Part shown: piece after piece, positions 1 to 5,929 of the stretch
Layout of the letters: the number at the start of each line of letters is the position of its first letter
How positions within the stretch are numbered: the stretch's first letter is position 1
Assembly (NCBI GenBank): GCA_947624125.1
Contig: CANQIY010000028.1
Coordinates: 1-12,124, forward strand
Length of the DNA stretch: 12,124 nt
Reading direction: 5' to 3'
Source: an uncultured Bacilli bacterium
GTDB lineage: Bacteria > Bacillota_I > Bacilli_A > RF39 > UBA660
The notes under the pieces: model-generated
Told to the model about the DNA's origin: nothing
Seen by the model: the letters and a program-made list of their open reading frames with translations, nothing else
Database searches by the model: none
Translations under genes and position numbers: made by a program

Positions 1-352
1 AAATGCTAAAATAGGATTAATGTATGTAAGTGATTATTATTTATCCATAAGTAATACGGCAAATTGCCAATATGACAACCATACATATGAAAATATATGT
101 GATGTAAGTTGGATGAATTTATATCAAAATGATACAGCGATTCAAAAATTAAGTGAATTAACTATCACAAGATATGGTTTGGGACTTGGCGATGCAACAT
201 TTTGGGAGCTTTATATAAATAGTGTATCAGGAGCTAGCGGTCGTACTAATTTGGCGTCTCAGATATTGCTTCGTCCTGTTTTCTTCCTAAAAAATGAATT
301 AAAATTAATAGATGGTAAAGGAACAATAGATGAACCTTTTATAATTGAATAA
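1..352 (+). CDS. C-terminal end of a large surface/pilin-like protein (5' end outside window)
   Basis: The frame is open from the first bases of the window (codons from position 2) and ends in TAA at 350-352, so only the last ~116 residues are present; the ATG at 20 is an internal Met. Visible features are an IGLMYVSDYY segment near the start, two Cys in the middle, and a closing RPVFFLKN stretch followed by a Gly/Asp-rich strand ending in EPFIIE. From memory, this ending (R-P-V-F-x-L-K, then G-x-G-T-x-x-x-P) is typical of the C-terminal domain of large exported or pilin-like repeat proteins of gut Bacillota. That points to an extracellular or cell-surface protein, probably with an N-terminal signal outside the window. 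No catalytic residues are apparent. A strong hairpin terminator follows directly. The family assignment is by remembered pattern and is moderate; the exact role is unknown. Confidence 0.6.
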   Translation, partial: NAKIGLMYVSDYYLSISNTANCQYDNHTYENICDVSWMNLYQNDTAIQKLSELTITRYGLGLGDATFWELYINSVSGASGRTNLASQILLRPVFFLKNELKLIDGKGTIDEPFIIE

Positions 353-354
353 TA

Positions 355-385
355 AAAGCATATTCTTAATCGAGTATGCTTTTTT
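355..385. terminator. Bidirectional intrinsic terminator between convergent genes
   Basis: An 11-bp stem (355-365 with 372-382, one G-U pair) has a 6-nt loop and runs into a T tract ending at 385. The opposite strand also has an A/T tail, so the element can serve both the upstream plus-strand gene and trmL, which ends 3 bp away on the minus strand. Confidence 0.85.
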
Positions 386-387
386 CA

Positions 388-897
388 TTAACTTTCTTCA
401 ATAAAATTTTTTGATTTATGAGGTTCATCAAATAATAAGTCTTTATAATTTTGTTGTCTTAATGCTTCATAAATAACAATAGCAACAGTATTAGATAAAT
501 TTAAGGCTCTTACATCACTAGTCATTGGAATTCGAAGACATCTATCAATGTAAGGTTTTAATATTTTAGGAGGAATACCTGTCGATTCTTTGCCAAAAAA
601 GAAATAAATATTTTTAGAAGTATCAGAGTAATCAAAAGAAGTATGAGGTTTATGACCATATCTAGTTAAAAAGTAATATTCTCCTTTATTTTTACTAAAA
701 AATTCGTCAATATTTTCATAGACAGTATATTGACATTTATCAATATAATTGACACCACTTCGTCTTACATATTTGCTATCTAAACTAAAGCCTAGGGGTT
801 TAATTAAATGCAAATGAGTATTTGTAGCAATACAAGTTCGCATAATATTCCCTGTATTAGTTGGAATTTCTGGTTCAAATAAAACAACATTAAGCAT
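388..897 (-). CDS. trmL: tRNA (cytidine/uridine-34 2'-O)-methyltransferase TrmL
   Basis: A SPOUT-class (alpha/beta knot) SAM-dependent methyltransferase, 169 aa, the normal size for TrmL. In characterised members it 2'-O-methylates the wobble nucleotide of tRNA-Leu isoacceptors in the cytosol. The three family motifs are visible: PTNTGNIMRTC at about residues 12-22, the knot motif FGKESTGIP at 101-109 (usually FGPE-x-x-G-x-P), and IPM...RALNLSN at 123-136, which forms the SAM-binding knot. The start is fixed by an AGGTGAT Shine-Dalgarno on the minus strand (903-909), 5 nt before the ATG. The gene has its own consensus promoter (918-946), is monocistronic and ends at a shared terminator. In E. 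coli TrmL needs the i6A-type modification at position 37 made by MiaA; miaA lies about 4 kb away in this window. The assignment is confident. Confidence 0.93.
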   Translation of the reverse strand: MLNVVLFEPEIPTNTGNIMRTCIATNTHLHLIKPLGFSLDSKYVRRSGVNYIDKCQYTVYENIDEFFSKNKGEYYFLTRYGHKPHTSFDYSDTSKNIYFFFGKESTGIPPKILKPYIDRCLRIPMTSDVRALNLSNTVAIVIYEALRQQNYKDLLFDEPHKSKNFIEES

Positions 898-917
898 GCA
901 TCATCACCTAATAAATT

Positions 918-946
918 ATTATATAAAATATCAAATTAATTGTCAA
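918..946 (-). promoter_or_regulatory. Consensus sigma-A promoter of trmL
   Basis: On the minus strand, -35 TTGACA (946-941) and -10 TATAAT (923-918) are separated by exactly 17 bp, so both hexamers are perfect. Predicted transcription start is near 911, giving a leader of only about 14 nt. Its -35 lies on the same base pairs as the -35 of the divergent ftsK promoter. Confidence 0.85.
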
Positions 947-968
947 AGTTGAAGATTTAGTTTATAAT
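940..968 (+). promoter_or_regulatory. Sigma-A promoter of ftsK, sharing the -35 region with trmL
   Basis: TTGTCA (940-945), a 17-bp spacer, then TATAAT (963-968). Predicted start is around 975, at the first G of the GGTGGT Shine-Dalgarno, so the leader before the ATG at 984 would be about 9 nt. The -35 overlaps the opposing trmL -35 (941-946) by 5 bp. Confidence 0.8.
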
Positions 969-983
969 GATAATGGTGGTAAT

Positions 984-3227
984 ATGGCAAAGAGAAAAAA
1001 AACAAAAGAGAGTAGCACACAAGGGATGAGTATTGAATTAACTGGTTTAATTCTTGTTTTAATTGGTATTATTGGTTTTGGCTTTGGCCATATTGGAACA
1101 CTTATTAAAGAATTTGCTATGTTTTTACTGGGTTCTTGGTGGATAGTATTTGTTATTTATATTTTATTAATTGGTTTATTTATGTTATTTAAAAGAAAAA
1201 TGCCTCGCTTTTTTTCGAGCCGATTAATTGGTTTTTATTTAATTTTATTAGTTATTTTAGTAGCAAGTCATTTTACTTTTTTAGATAAAATTGGGGATGG
1301 GAAAGATATTTTAAAAGTAACTTTTGATTCTTATATGGAAAGAATTGGGACAATTGATGTATCTAATTCCATTTTAAATACCGGAAATACAACAATAGCT
1401 ATTGGGGGAGGCTTATTTGGTAGTTTATGTATTAGTGCTTTATATTTTCTTTTTGCTAAAACAGGAACTATTGTTGTTTTAGTAGTAATGGGGCTTGTTG
1501 GTTTAATAATGATGTTTGATATAACTTTAACAGATGTAATTGATAAAATTAAATCATTCATTAGACATAATAAAGAGGATGATGAAAATGCTCATGAAGA
1601 TTTGAAAGAAGAGCCATTAGTTAATGTAGCAGAAGAAGTAAGAGAAGAAGTAAAATCATTACCAGTTGATGATAAAATTGTTATTTCGAGTTTAGATGAA
1701 GTAAAAAATAAACCAGTTGTAAGTGAAGAAGCAGTAGAATTAAAAGAAATACCGGAACTTATTAGTGAAGAAGTAACTAGTAATAGTTCTTATAAATTGC
1801 CTCCTTTAAGTATTTTAAATCAAATTAAAAATGTGAAAAAAGATGGTAATGATAGCTATACTTTAAATAATAAAGATATATTGGAGAAAGCTCTAAAAGA
1901 TTTTCAAATTACCGGTAAAGTAGTGGATATTCATGTTGGTCCTGCTGTTACACAATATGAAATAGTTGTTCCAGCTGGGACGAAAGTTAGTCGTATTTTA
2001 TCAATTAATAAAGAATTAGCTTTAGCTTTAGCGGCGAAAGATGTTAGAATTCAGGCTCCGATTCCTGGTAAAAGTACAATTGGAATTGAAATACCTAATC
2101 AAAGTATAAGTGCTGTTTCGTTTAGAGAAATATTAGAGCAAAATCTAAGTAATCGCGATAAATACGATATAATGATAACACTGGGAAAAAATTTAATGGG
2201 TAAACCAATTGTTGCAGATATGGCTAAAATGCCCCATCTTTTAGTAGCGGGTTCTACTGGTTCTGGTAAATCTGTTTGTATTAATTCCATTATTTGCTCT
2301 ATATTGATGAATTATAGTCCAAATGATGTTAAATTAATTATGGTTGACCCCAAAAAGGTTGAATTATCAAATTATAATGGAACACCACATTTATTATGTC
2401 CTGTTGTAAATGACCCTAAAAAAGCTTCTTTGATGCTTCAAAATGTTGTTAGAGAAATGGAAAAACGTTATGATATTTTTGCCGAAAAAGGAGTAAAAAA
2501 AATAAGTGAATATAATGCTTATATTGAAAAAGAAAATAAGAAAAATCCGGAAATTACTTTAAATAAAATGCCATTTATGGTTGTCATCATCGATGAACTT
2601 GCTGATTTAATGCTTGTAGCATCCAAAGAAGTTGAAGACTCTATCATGCGAATTACCCAAATGGCAAGAGCAGCTGGTATTCATTTAATTGTGGCAACTC
2701 AAAGACCATCAACTGATGTTATTACCGGTGTTGTTAAAGCTAATATTCCTTCTAGAATTTGTTTCGCCGTAGCAAGTCAAATCGATTCAAGAACGGCACT
2801 TGATATGAGTGGAGCTGAAAAATTATTAGGGCGTGGTGATATGTTATATTTACCAATGGGTGAAAATACTCCCGAACGTATCCAAGGCTGTTATATTTCC
2901 GATGAAGAAATTAATCGGTTAATAAATTATTGTTCAAAACAAATGAGTGCTAAATATGATGAAGAAATTGTCACAGCAAATGCTAATACATCCTCTGGTA
3001 GTGGAAATGGGGAAGATGGTTATGATGACCCAATGTATAATGAAGTGGTGGAATTTGCTATTTTAACTGGTAAAATTAGTGCATCATTAATTCAAAGAAA
3101 ATTCCGTTTTGGTTTTAACCGGGCCGCGAGAATGATAGATTTATTGGAATCAAGAGGAATAGTTGGTCCTCAAAATGGTAGTAAACCGCGCGAAGTTCTT
3201 GTTAAAATGGAAGATGACCAAGAGTAA
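984..3227 (+). CDS. ftsK: DNA translocase FtsK/SpoIIIE family
   Basis: Membrane-anchored hexameric ATPase that pumps chromosomal DNA through the division or sporulation septum. The 747-aa protein has the full family layout. Several N-terminal membrane helices lie at about residues 18-36, 48-69, 80-94 and 137-180. An acidic Glu/Lys-rich linker follows at about 195-265. The alpha/beta motor domain comes next, with Walker A GSTGSGKS at 423-430 and Walker B VVIIDELAD at about 533-541. A C-terminal gamma winged-helix domain, which reads the KOPS/SRS orienting sequences, covers about 684-740. Length is close to B. subtilis SpoIIIE/SftA. The start ATG follows a GGTGGT Shine-Dalgarno. FtsK and SpoIIIE cannot be separated from sequence alone; because sporulation genes lie nearby, this copy may serve both division and forespore DNA translocation. 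Confidence 0.95.
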   Translation: MAKRKKTKESSTQGMSIELTGLILVLIGIIGFGFGHIGTLIKEFAMFLLGSWWIVFVIYILLIGLFMLFKRKMPRFFSSRLIGFYLILLVILVASHFTFLDKIGDGKDILKVTFDSYMERIGTIDVSNSILNTGNTTIAIGGGLFGSLCISALYFLFAKTGTIVVLVVMGLVGLIMMFDITLTDVIDKIKSFIRHNKEDDENAHEDLKEEPLVNVAEEVREEVKSLPVDDKIVISSLDEVKNKPVVSEEAVELKEIPELISEEVTSNSSYKLPPLSILNQIKNVKKDGNDSYTLNNKDILEKALKDFQITGKVVDIHVGPAVTQYEIVVPAGTKVSRILSINKELALALAAKDVRIQAPIPGKSTIGIEIPNQSISAVSFREILEQNLSNRDKYDIMITLGKNLMGKPIVADMAKMPHLLVAGSTGSGKSVCINSIICSILMNYSPNDVKLIMVDPKKVELSNYNGTPHLLCPVVNDPKKASLMLQNVVREMEKRYDIFAEKGVKKISEYNAYIEKENKKNPEITLNKMPFMVVIIDELADLMLVASKEVEDSIMRITQMARAAGIHLIVATQRPSTDVITGVVKANIPSRICFAVASQIDSRTALDMSGAEKLLGRGDMLYLPMGENTPERIQGCYISDEEINRLINYCSKQMSAKYDEEIVTANANTSSGSGNGEDGYDDPMYNEVVEFAILTGKISASLIQRKFRFGFNRAARMIDLLESRGIVGPQNGSKPREVLVKMEDDQE

Positions 3228-3230
3228 GAG

Positions 3231-3260
3231 TTTACAAAGAAAATGAAAATATGATAAAAT
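3231..3260 (+). promoter_or_regulatory. Sigma-A promoter with extended -10 for the thioredoxin-like gene
   Basis: TTTACA (3231-3236), an 18-bp spacer and TAAAAT (3255-3260) preceded by TGa (3252-3254), an extended -10. It starts 4 bp after the ftsK stop codon, and no terminator separates the two genes, so the downstream gene is probably also transcribed by read-through. The Shine-Dalgarno AGAGAGG (3266-3272) lies at the predicted start of transcription. Confidence 0.65.
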
Positions 3261-3283
3261 GATAGAGAGAGGATAGATGAAAA

Positions 3284-3841
3284 ATGGATGCCAAAATAAC
3301 TAAGAAAAGAAAAAGTAATGATTATATTGAACCCAAGAATTATATTTATGCTGTTTTAGTTTTTGTTGGTATTATTTTAGTAGTGCTTTATATTTTTTCT
3401 TGGTATAATGTGAAAAAAAGTGAAAAATTAATGGAGAGTTATCTTATTAGTACAAGAACAATTGAGTCGTCAATAAAAGATATTAATTCTCTTGAACAAA
3501 TTACTCAAGAAGCACCTTCGTCTTACTTTATATATTTAGGTTATACAAATGATGAAGATGTCTATAATTTAGAAGTTTCTCTAAAAAAAATAATTGATAA
3601 ATATAAGATTAATGATTCATTTTATTATCTTGATTTAACAGAAATGAAAGAAAATAATTCTAATTATTTAAGTGATGTTGCCTCATCTTTAAAAGTTGAT
3701 AATATAAATAATATTCCGGCGATAATTTATGTTAATGAAGGTCAAATTGTAGATGTTTTAGATGGAAATAATAATACTTTATTACAAGCCAAAGATTTTG
3801 AACAATTATTAAATAATTATGATTTTGAATTAATTAAATAG
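3284..3841 (+). CDS. Membrane-anchored thioredoxin-fold protein lacking CXXC
   Basis: A 185-aa protein with a Lys-rich cytosolic N-terminus, one strong transmembrane helix at about residues 20-40, a short helical linker, and an extracytoplasmic domain from about 78 on. The domain reads like a thioredoxin fold: a strand (SYFIYLGYT) where the active site should follow, a helix, a second strand (FYYLDLTE), then NIPAIIYVNEGQIVDVL with the conserved cis-Pro equivalent at Pro145. The position of the redox CXXC holds YTNDEDVYN; the whole protein has no Cys, so it cannot be a thiol oxidoreductase. A binding, scaffold or chaperone role is more likely, but this is inference. It sits directly behind ftsK with its own promoter. 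ATG at 3284 is chosen because AGAGAGG is 11 nt upstream; the nearby ATGs at 3277 and 3288 are out of frame. Confidence 0.65.
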   Translation: MDAKITKKRKSNDYIEPKNYIYAVLVFVGIILVVLYIFSWYNVKKSEKLMESYLISTRTIESSIKDINSLEQITQEAPSSYFIYLGYTNDEDVYNLEVSLKKIIDKYKINDSFYYLDLTEMKENNSNYLSDVASSLKVDNINNIPAIIYVNEGQIVDVLDGNNNTLLQAKDFEQLLNNYDFELIK

Positions 3842-3871
3842 GTAATCGCCCTTAAGACATTTGAATTATCT

Positions 3872-3879
3872 CATACATT
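3872..3879 (+). promoter_or_regulatory. Sigma-E-like -10 element of the cotJ operon
   Basis: CATACATT matches the mother-cell sigma-E -10 consensus CATACAnT at every defined base. No good -35 (KMATATT type) is visible at the normal distance; the best nearby match, around GACATT at 3856-3861, is spaced too closely. No sigma-A promoter is seen in the 58-bp gap. In B. subtilis cotJABC is transcribed by sigma-E, which fits. Predicted start is about 3885-3887, at the edge of the AGGAGG Shine-Dalgarno (3885-3890). Confidence 0.6.
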
Positions 3880-3885
3880 AATGTA
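3874..3885. repeat. 12-bp perfect palindrome over the cotJ -10/+1 region
   Basis: TACATTAATGTA reads identically on both strands and covers most of the -10 element through the likely transcription start. It could be an operator. AT-rich palindromes of this size also occur by chance, so the role is uncertain. Confidence 0.4.
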
Positions 3886-3899
3886 GGAGGTAATTTTTT

Positions 3900-4373
3900 A
3901 TGTTATTTGAGAATAACGATTTTGAATTAGATTTTCCCTTTTTAAATTTAGTTGGTCTTACTACAAATAATAAAATAAATAATAGTCCAAATACGAAGCC
4001 TAATATGAATAGTAATTTTTTAACAGCTAAAGAAGGATTTTTACGAGGTAATATGTTTAAAAATGAATATAAACCTTATAAAAATTTAACATATATCGAT
4101 ATAAAGCCAAAAAATGATAGGGAAGCTAAATTGTTTAATGTCATGTCTTTTTCCTTTGCCATTAATGATATGAATTTATATTTAGATACCCATCCTGATG
4201 ATACTAGTGCCCTTTATTTTTTAGAAGAATTAATTAAAGAAGAACATAAAGCTAAAGAAGAGTACATGAAAACATATGGTCCACTTACTGTTAATAAAAC
4301 TAAAGGGGATAAATTTACTTGGCTAGATAGTCCATGGCCATGGGAAGATTTAGGAGGTAGTATGTATGTTTAA
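3900..4373 (+). CDS. cotJB: Spore coat protein: CotJA-CotJB fusion
   Basis: A single 157-aa reading frame carries the hallmarks of two coat proteins that are normally separate. Residues 1-42 are Asn-rich and low complexity. Residues 43-61 (AKEGFLRGNMFKNEYKPYK) match the CotJA signature, an EA-x-x-x-G-T-M/L-F-x-x-L-Y-x-P-Y motif. Residues 76-149 match CotJB: DMNLYLDTHPDD (90-101), YGPLT (126-130) and the ending SPWPWE (144-149). CotJB is usually about 80-90 aa, so the extra N-terminus corresponds to CotJA. These are mother-cell proteins that assemble with CotJC in the inner spore coat. AGGAGG at 3885-3890, 9 nt before the ATG, sets the start. The gene overlaps cotJC by 8 bp, implying coupled translation. 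Other ATGs exist inside the frame, but the good Shine-Dalgarno favours the full fusion. Confidence 0.85.
   Translation: MLFENNDFELDFPFLNLVGLTTNNKINNSPNTKPNMNSNFLTAKEGFLRGNMFKNEYKPYKNLTYIDIKPKNDREAKLFNVMSFSFAINDMNLYLDTHPDDTSALYFLEELIKEEHKAKEEYMKTYGPLTVNKTKGDKFTWLDSPWPWEDLGGSMYV
4352..4357 (+). promoter_or_regulatory. Ribosome binding site of cotJC inside the upstream gene
   Basis: AGGAGG lies within the last codons of the CotJA-CotJB gene, 8 nt before the ATG at 4366. It decides between the out-of-frame ATG at 4362 (Met155 of the upstream protein) and the true cotJC start. Confidence 0.8.
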
Positions 4374-4923
4374 GTATGTAAAACACACTAATTATCCGAT
4401 TAATATAAAGAAAAAAGATTTAAGAATGGCTAAATATCTTCTTACTCAATTTGGCGCTGCAAATGGGGAACTTGCCGCGGCGATGCGGTATTTTAGTCAA
4501 AAATTTACAATGCCTGATGATAAAGGAAGAGCTCTATTAAATGATATCTCAACTGAAGAACTTGGTCATTGTGAAATGATTTGTACGATGGTTCATGAAT
4601 TAACTAAAAATGCAACAGTTAAAGAATTAGAAGAAGCTGGTTTAGCATCATATTATGCTGACCATAATAAAGGGATTTATCCCGTTGATGCATCCGGTGT
4701 ACCTTTTACGGCGACTTATTTTGCTGTAACTGCTGACCCAATTGCGGATTTAATGGAAGATATGGCAGCTGAACAAAAAGCAAGAGCTGTATATGAAAAT
4801 TTAATTGATTTAACAGATGATGAAGATGTTTTAGCACCACTTTTATTCTTAAGACAAAGAGAAGTTGTTCATTTTAATCGTTTTAAAGAATTATATGAAT
4901 ATTATAAAGCTAAAGGTTACTAA
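4366..4923 (+). CDS. cotJC: Spore coat protein CotJC, manganese-catalase family
   Basis: A 185-aa ferritin-like four-helix protein of the manganese catalase family, associated with the inner spore coat; B. subtilis CotJC is of nearly the same length. All expected dinuclear-metal ligands can be placed: Glu35 (NGELAAAMRY), Glu65 and His68 (TEELGHCEM, an ExxH motif), Glu136 (AAEQKARAVYE) and His169 (REVVHF, a second ExxH). The family motif GVPFTATY is at about 111-118. An active di-Mn site that dismutates hydrogen peroxide is therefore plausible, though coat-associated members may be mainly structural. The gene is translationally coupled to the CotJA-CotJB fusion (8-bp overlap) and ends in a tight hairpin terminator that begins within its own stop codon. 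The assignment is confident. Confidence 0.95.
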   Translation: MFKYVKHTNYPINIKKKDLRMAKYLLTQFGAANGELAAAMRYFSQKFTMPDDKGRALLNDISTEELGHCEMICTMVHELTKNATVKELEEAGLASYYADHNKGIYPVDASGVPFTATYFAVTADPIADLMEDMAAEQKARAVYENLIDLTDDEDVLAPLLFLRQREVVHFNRFKELYEYYKAKGY

Positions 4924-4944
4924 AGAGAAGCAATTCTCTTTTTT
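4922..4944 (+). terminator. Intrinsic terminator of the cotJ operon
   Basis: An 8-bp stem (4922-4929 with 4934-4941) closed by a GCAA tetraloop (GNRA type) is followed by a T run. The left arm starts inside the cotJC stop codon. Confidence 0.85.
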
Positions 4945-4949
4945 AGTTT

Positions 4950-4980
4950 TTAAGTTATCTTGCGAGATAGAATAACTTAA
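4950..4980. repeat. Inverted repeat overlapping the miaA promoter -35
   Basis: TTAAGTTAT (4950-4958) and ATAACTTAA (4972-4980) are perfect 9-bp inverted arms. Between them an overlapping inner hairpin, TATCT-TGCG-AGATA (4956-4969), is also perfect. The element covers the miaA -35 (4960-4965) and most of the spacer. It lacks a T tract and so is not a terminator; a regulator-binding site is one possibility. Confidence 0.5.
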
Positions 4981-4988
4981 TATATAAT
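4960..4988 (+). promoter_or_regulatory. Sigma-A promoter of miaA
   Basis: TTGCGA (4960-4965), 17-bp spacer, TATAAT (4983-4988). Predicted transcription start is about 4995, which is also the first base of the Shine-Dalgarno, so the leader would be about 11 nt. Confidence 0.7.
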
Positions 4989-4994
4989 ACTTTT

Positions 4995-5001
4995 AGGTGA
5001 T
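4995..5001 (+). promoter_or_regulatory. Ribosome binding site that sets the miaA start at GTG 5006
   Basis: AGGTGAT is an extended Shine-Dalgarno. The in-frame GTG at 4997 and ATG at 5000 lie inside it and cannot be served by it, whereas GTG at 5006 is 4 nt downstream, the same geometry as trmL and spoIIP. Confidence 0.7.
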
Positions 5002-5005
5002 GTTT

Positions 5006-5848
5006 GTGATAGTATGTATTGTTGGCCCAACTGGTGTCGGTAAAACTAAATTAAGTGTGATGTTAGCTAAAAAATTAAATGCTATTATTGTTAATGGTGA
5101 TGCTTGTCAAATTTATAAAGAATTAAATATCGGAACAGCGAAAATAAAAGAAGAAGAAAAAGAAGGGATAAAACATCTTTTGTTTGATATTAAAAAGCCT
5201 AATGAAGAATATAGTGTTTCCCATTATCAAAAAGATTTACGCGAAATTCTTACTAAATATAAGGAGCAAAATATTATCGTTGTTGGTGGCACAGGTCTTT
5301 ATATGACAGCAGGTTTTTATGATTATCAATTTAAGGAAATAACCAAAAAAGATTATAGTGCTTATCAAAACGAAGATTTATATAAAATGGTTAAAAAAAT
5401 AGCTCCGGATAGTGATATTCATGTTAATAATCGAAGAAGATTAGAAAACTTTTTAAATTGCAAAGAAAATAGGCAAGATGCCCATCTTTTATATGATGTA
5501 AAGTTTATTGGTTTAACAACAAAGAGAGAAGACTTATATAAACGAATTAATGACCGGGTTATAAAGATGTTTAATGATGGTTTGTTAGAAGAAGTTAAAG
5601 AATTATATGCAAAATATAAAGATGCAAGAATTTTAAAAAGTGCAATTGGTTATAAAGAAGTAATTAAGTATTTAAATAAAGAAATAACTTATGAAGAAAT
5701 GGTTAGTCTTATTCAAAAAAATTCTCGTCATTATGCTAAAAGACAATATACATGGTTTAATAATAAAATGGATGTCAAATGGTTTATGACAGATTATGAT
5801 AATTTTACTAATACTTATAATGAAGTATGTAAATATTTGCAAATATAA
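5006..5848 (+). CDS. miaA: tRNA dimethylallyltransferase MiaA
   Basis: Transfers the dimethylallyl group from DMAPP to N6 of adenosine 37 in tRNAs that read codons starting with U, giving i6A37; cytosolic. With the GTG start at 5006 the protein is 280 aa, slightly shorter than the usual 300-315. The P-loop GPTGVGKT is at residues 7-14, and the family's D-x-x-Q-x-Y...GTAK segment (DACQIYKELNIGTAK) starts at about 32 with the catalytic Asp. VVGGTGLY is at about 92-99 and the C-terminal AKRQYTWF is near 245. Starting at 5006 puts the P-loop close to the N-terminus, as in homologues; the longer reading from 4997 would begin within the Shine-Dalgarno. The gene has its own promoter beneath an inverted repeat. 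No clear terminator separates it from the next gene, which has its own promoter. Confidence 0.93.
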   Translation: MIVCIVGPTGVGKTKLSVMLAKKLNAIIVNGDACQIYKELNIGTAKIKEEEKEGIKHLLFDIKKPNEEYSVSHYQKDLREILTKYKEQNIIVVGGTGLYMTAGFYDYQFKEITKKDYSAYQNEDLYKMVKKIAPDSDIHVNNRRRLENFLNCKENRQDAHLLYDVKFIGLTTKREDLYKRINDRVIKMFNDGLLEEVKELYAKYKDARILKSAIGYKEVIKYLNKEITYEEMVSLIQKNSRHYAKRQYTWFNNKMDVKWFMTDYDNFTNTYNEVCKYLQI

Positions 5849-5869
5849 AAATGTAAATAAAGTAAATTA

Positions 5870-5898
5870 TTGACTACCATTTGATTATTTATTATAAT
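5870..5898 (+). promoter_or_regulatory. Sigma-A promoter of the small secreted protein gene
   Basis: TTGACT (5870-5875), exactly 17 bp, TATAAT (5893-5898). Predicted start is about 5905, giving a ~25-nt leader with the Shine-Dalgarno AAAGGTG (5917-5923). Confidence 0.85.
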
Positions 5899-5929
5899 TT
5901 TATTGTTAATAATAGAAAAGGTGTGTGAA

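Noticed and set aside
1331..1561. Minus-strand open frame of 76 codons opposite ftsK
   Set aside because: Antisense to the membrane region of a confident gene; low-complexity hydrophobic/Pro-Ile composition and no ribosome site.
2099..2290. Minus-strand open frame of 63 codons opposite the FtsK motor domain
   Set aside because: Shadow of the conserved Walker A region; no start signals.
3277..3303. 8-codon leader frame overlapping the thioredoxin-like start
   Set aside because: Its ATG is only about 4 nt from the Shine-Dalgarno and there is no sign of a regulatory peptide; likely chance.
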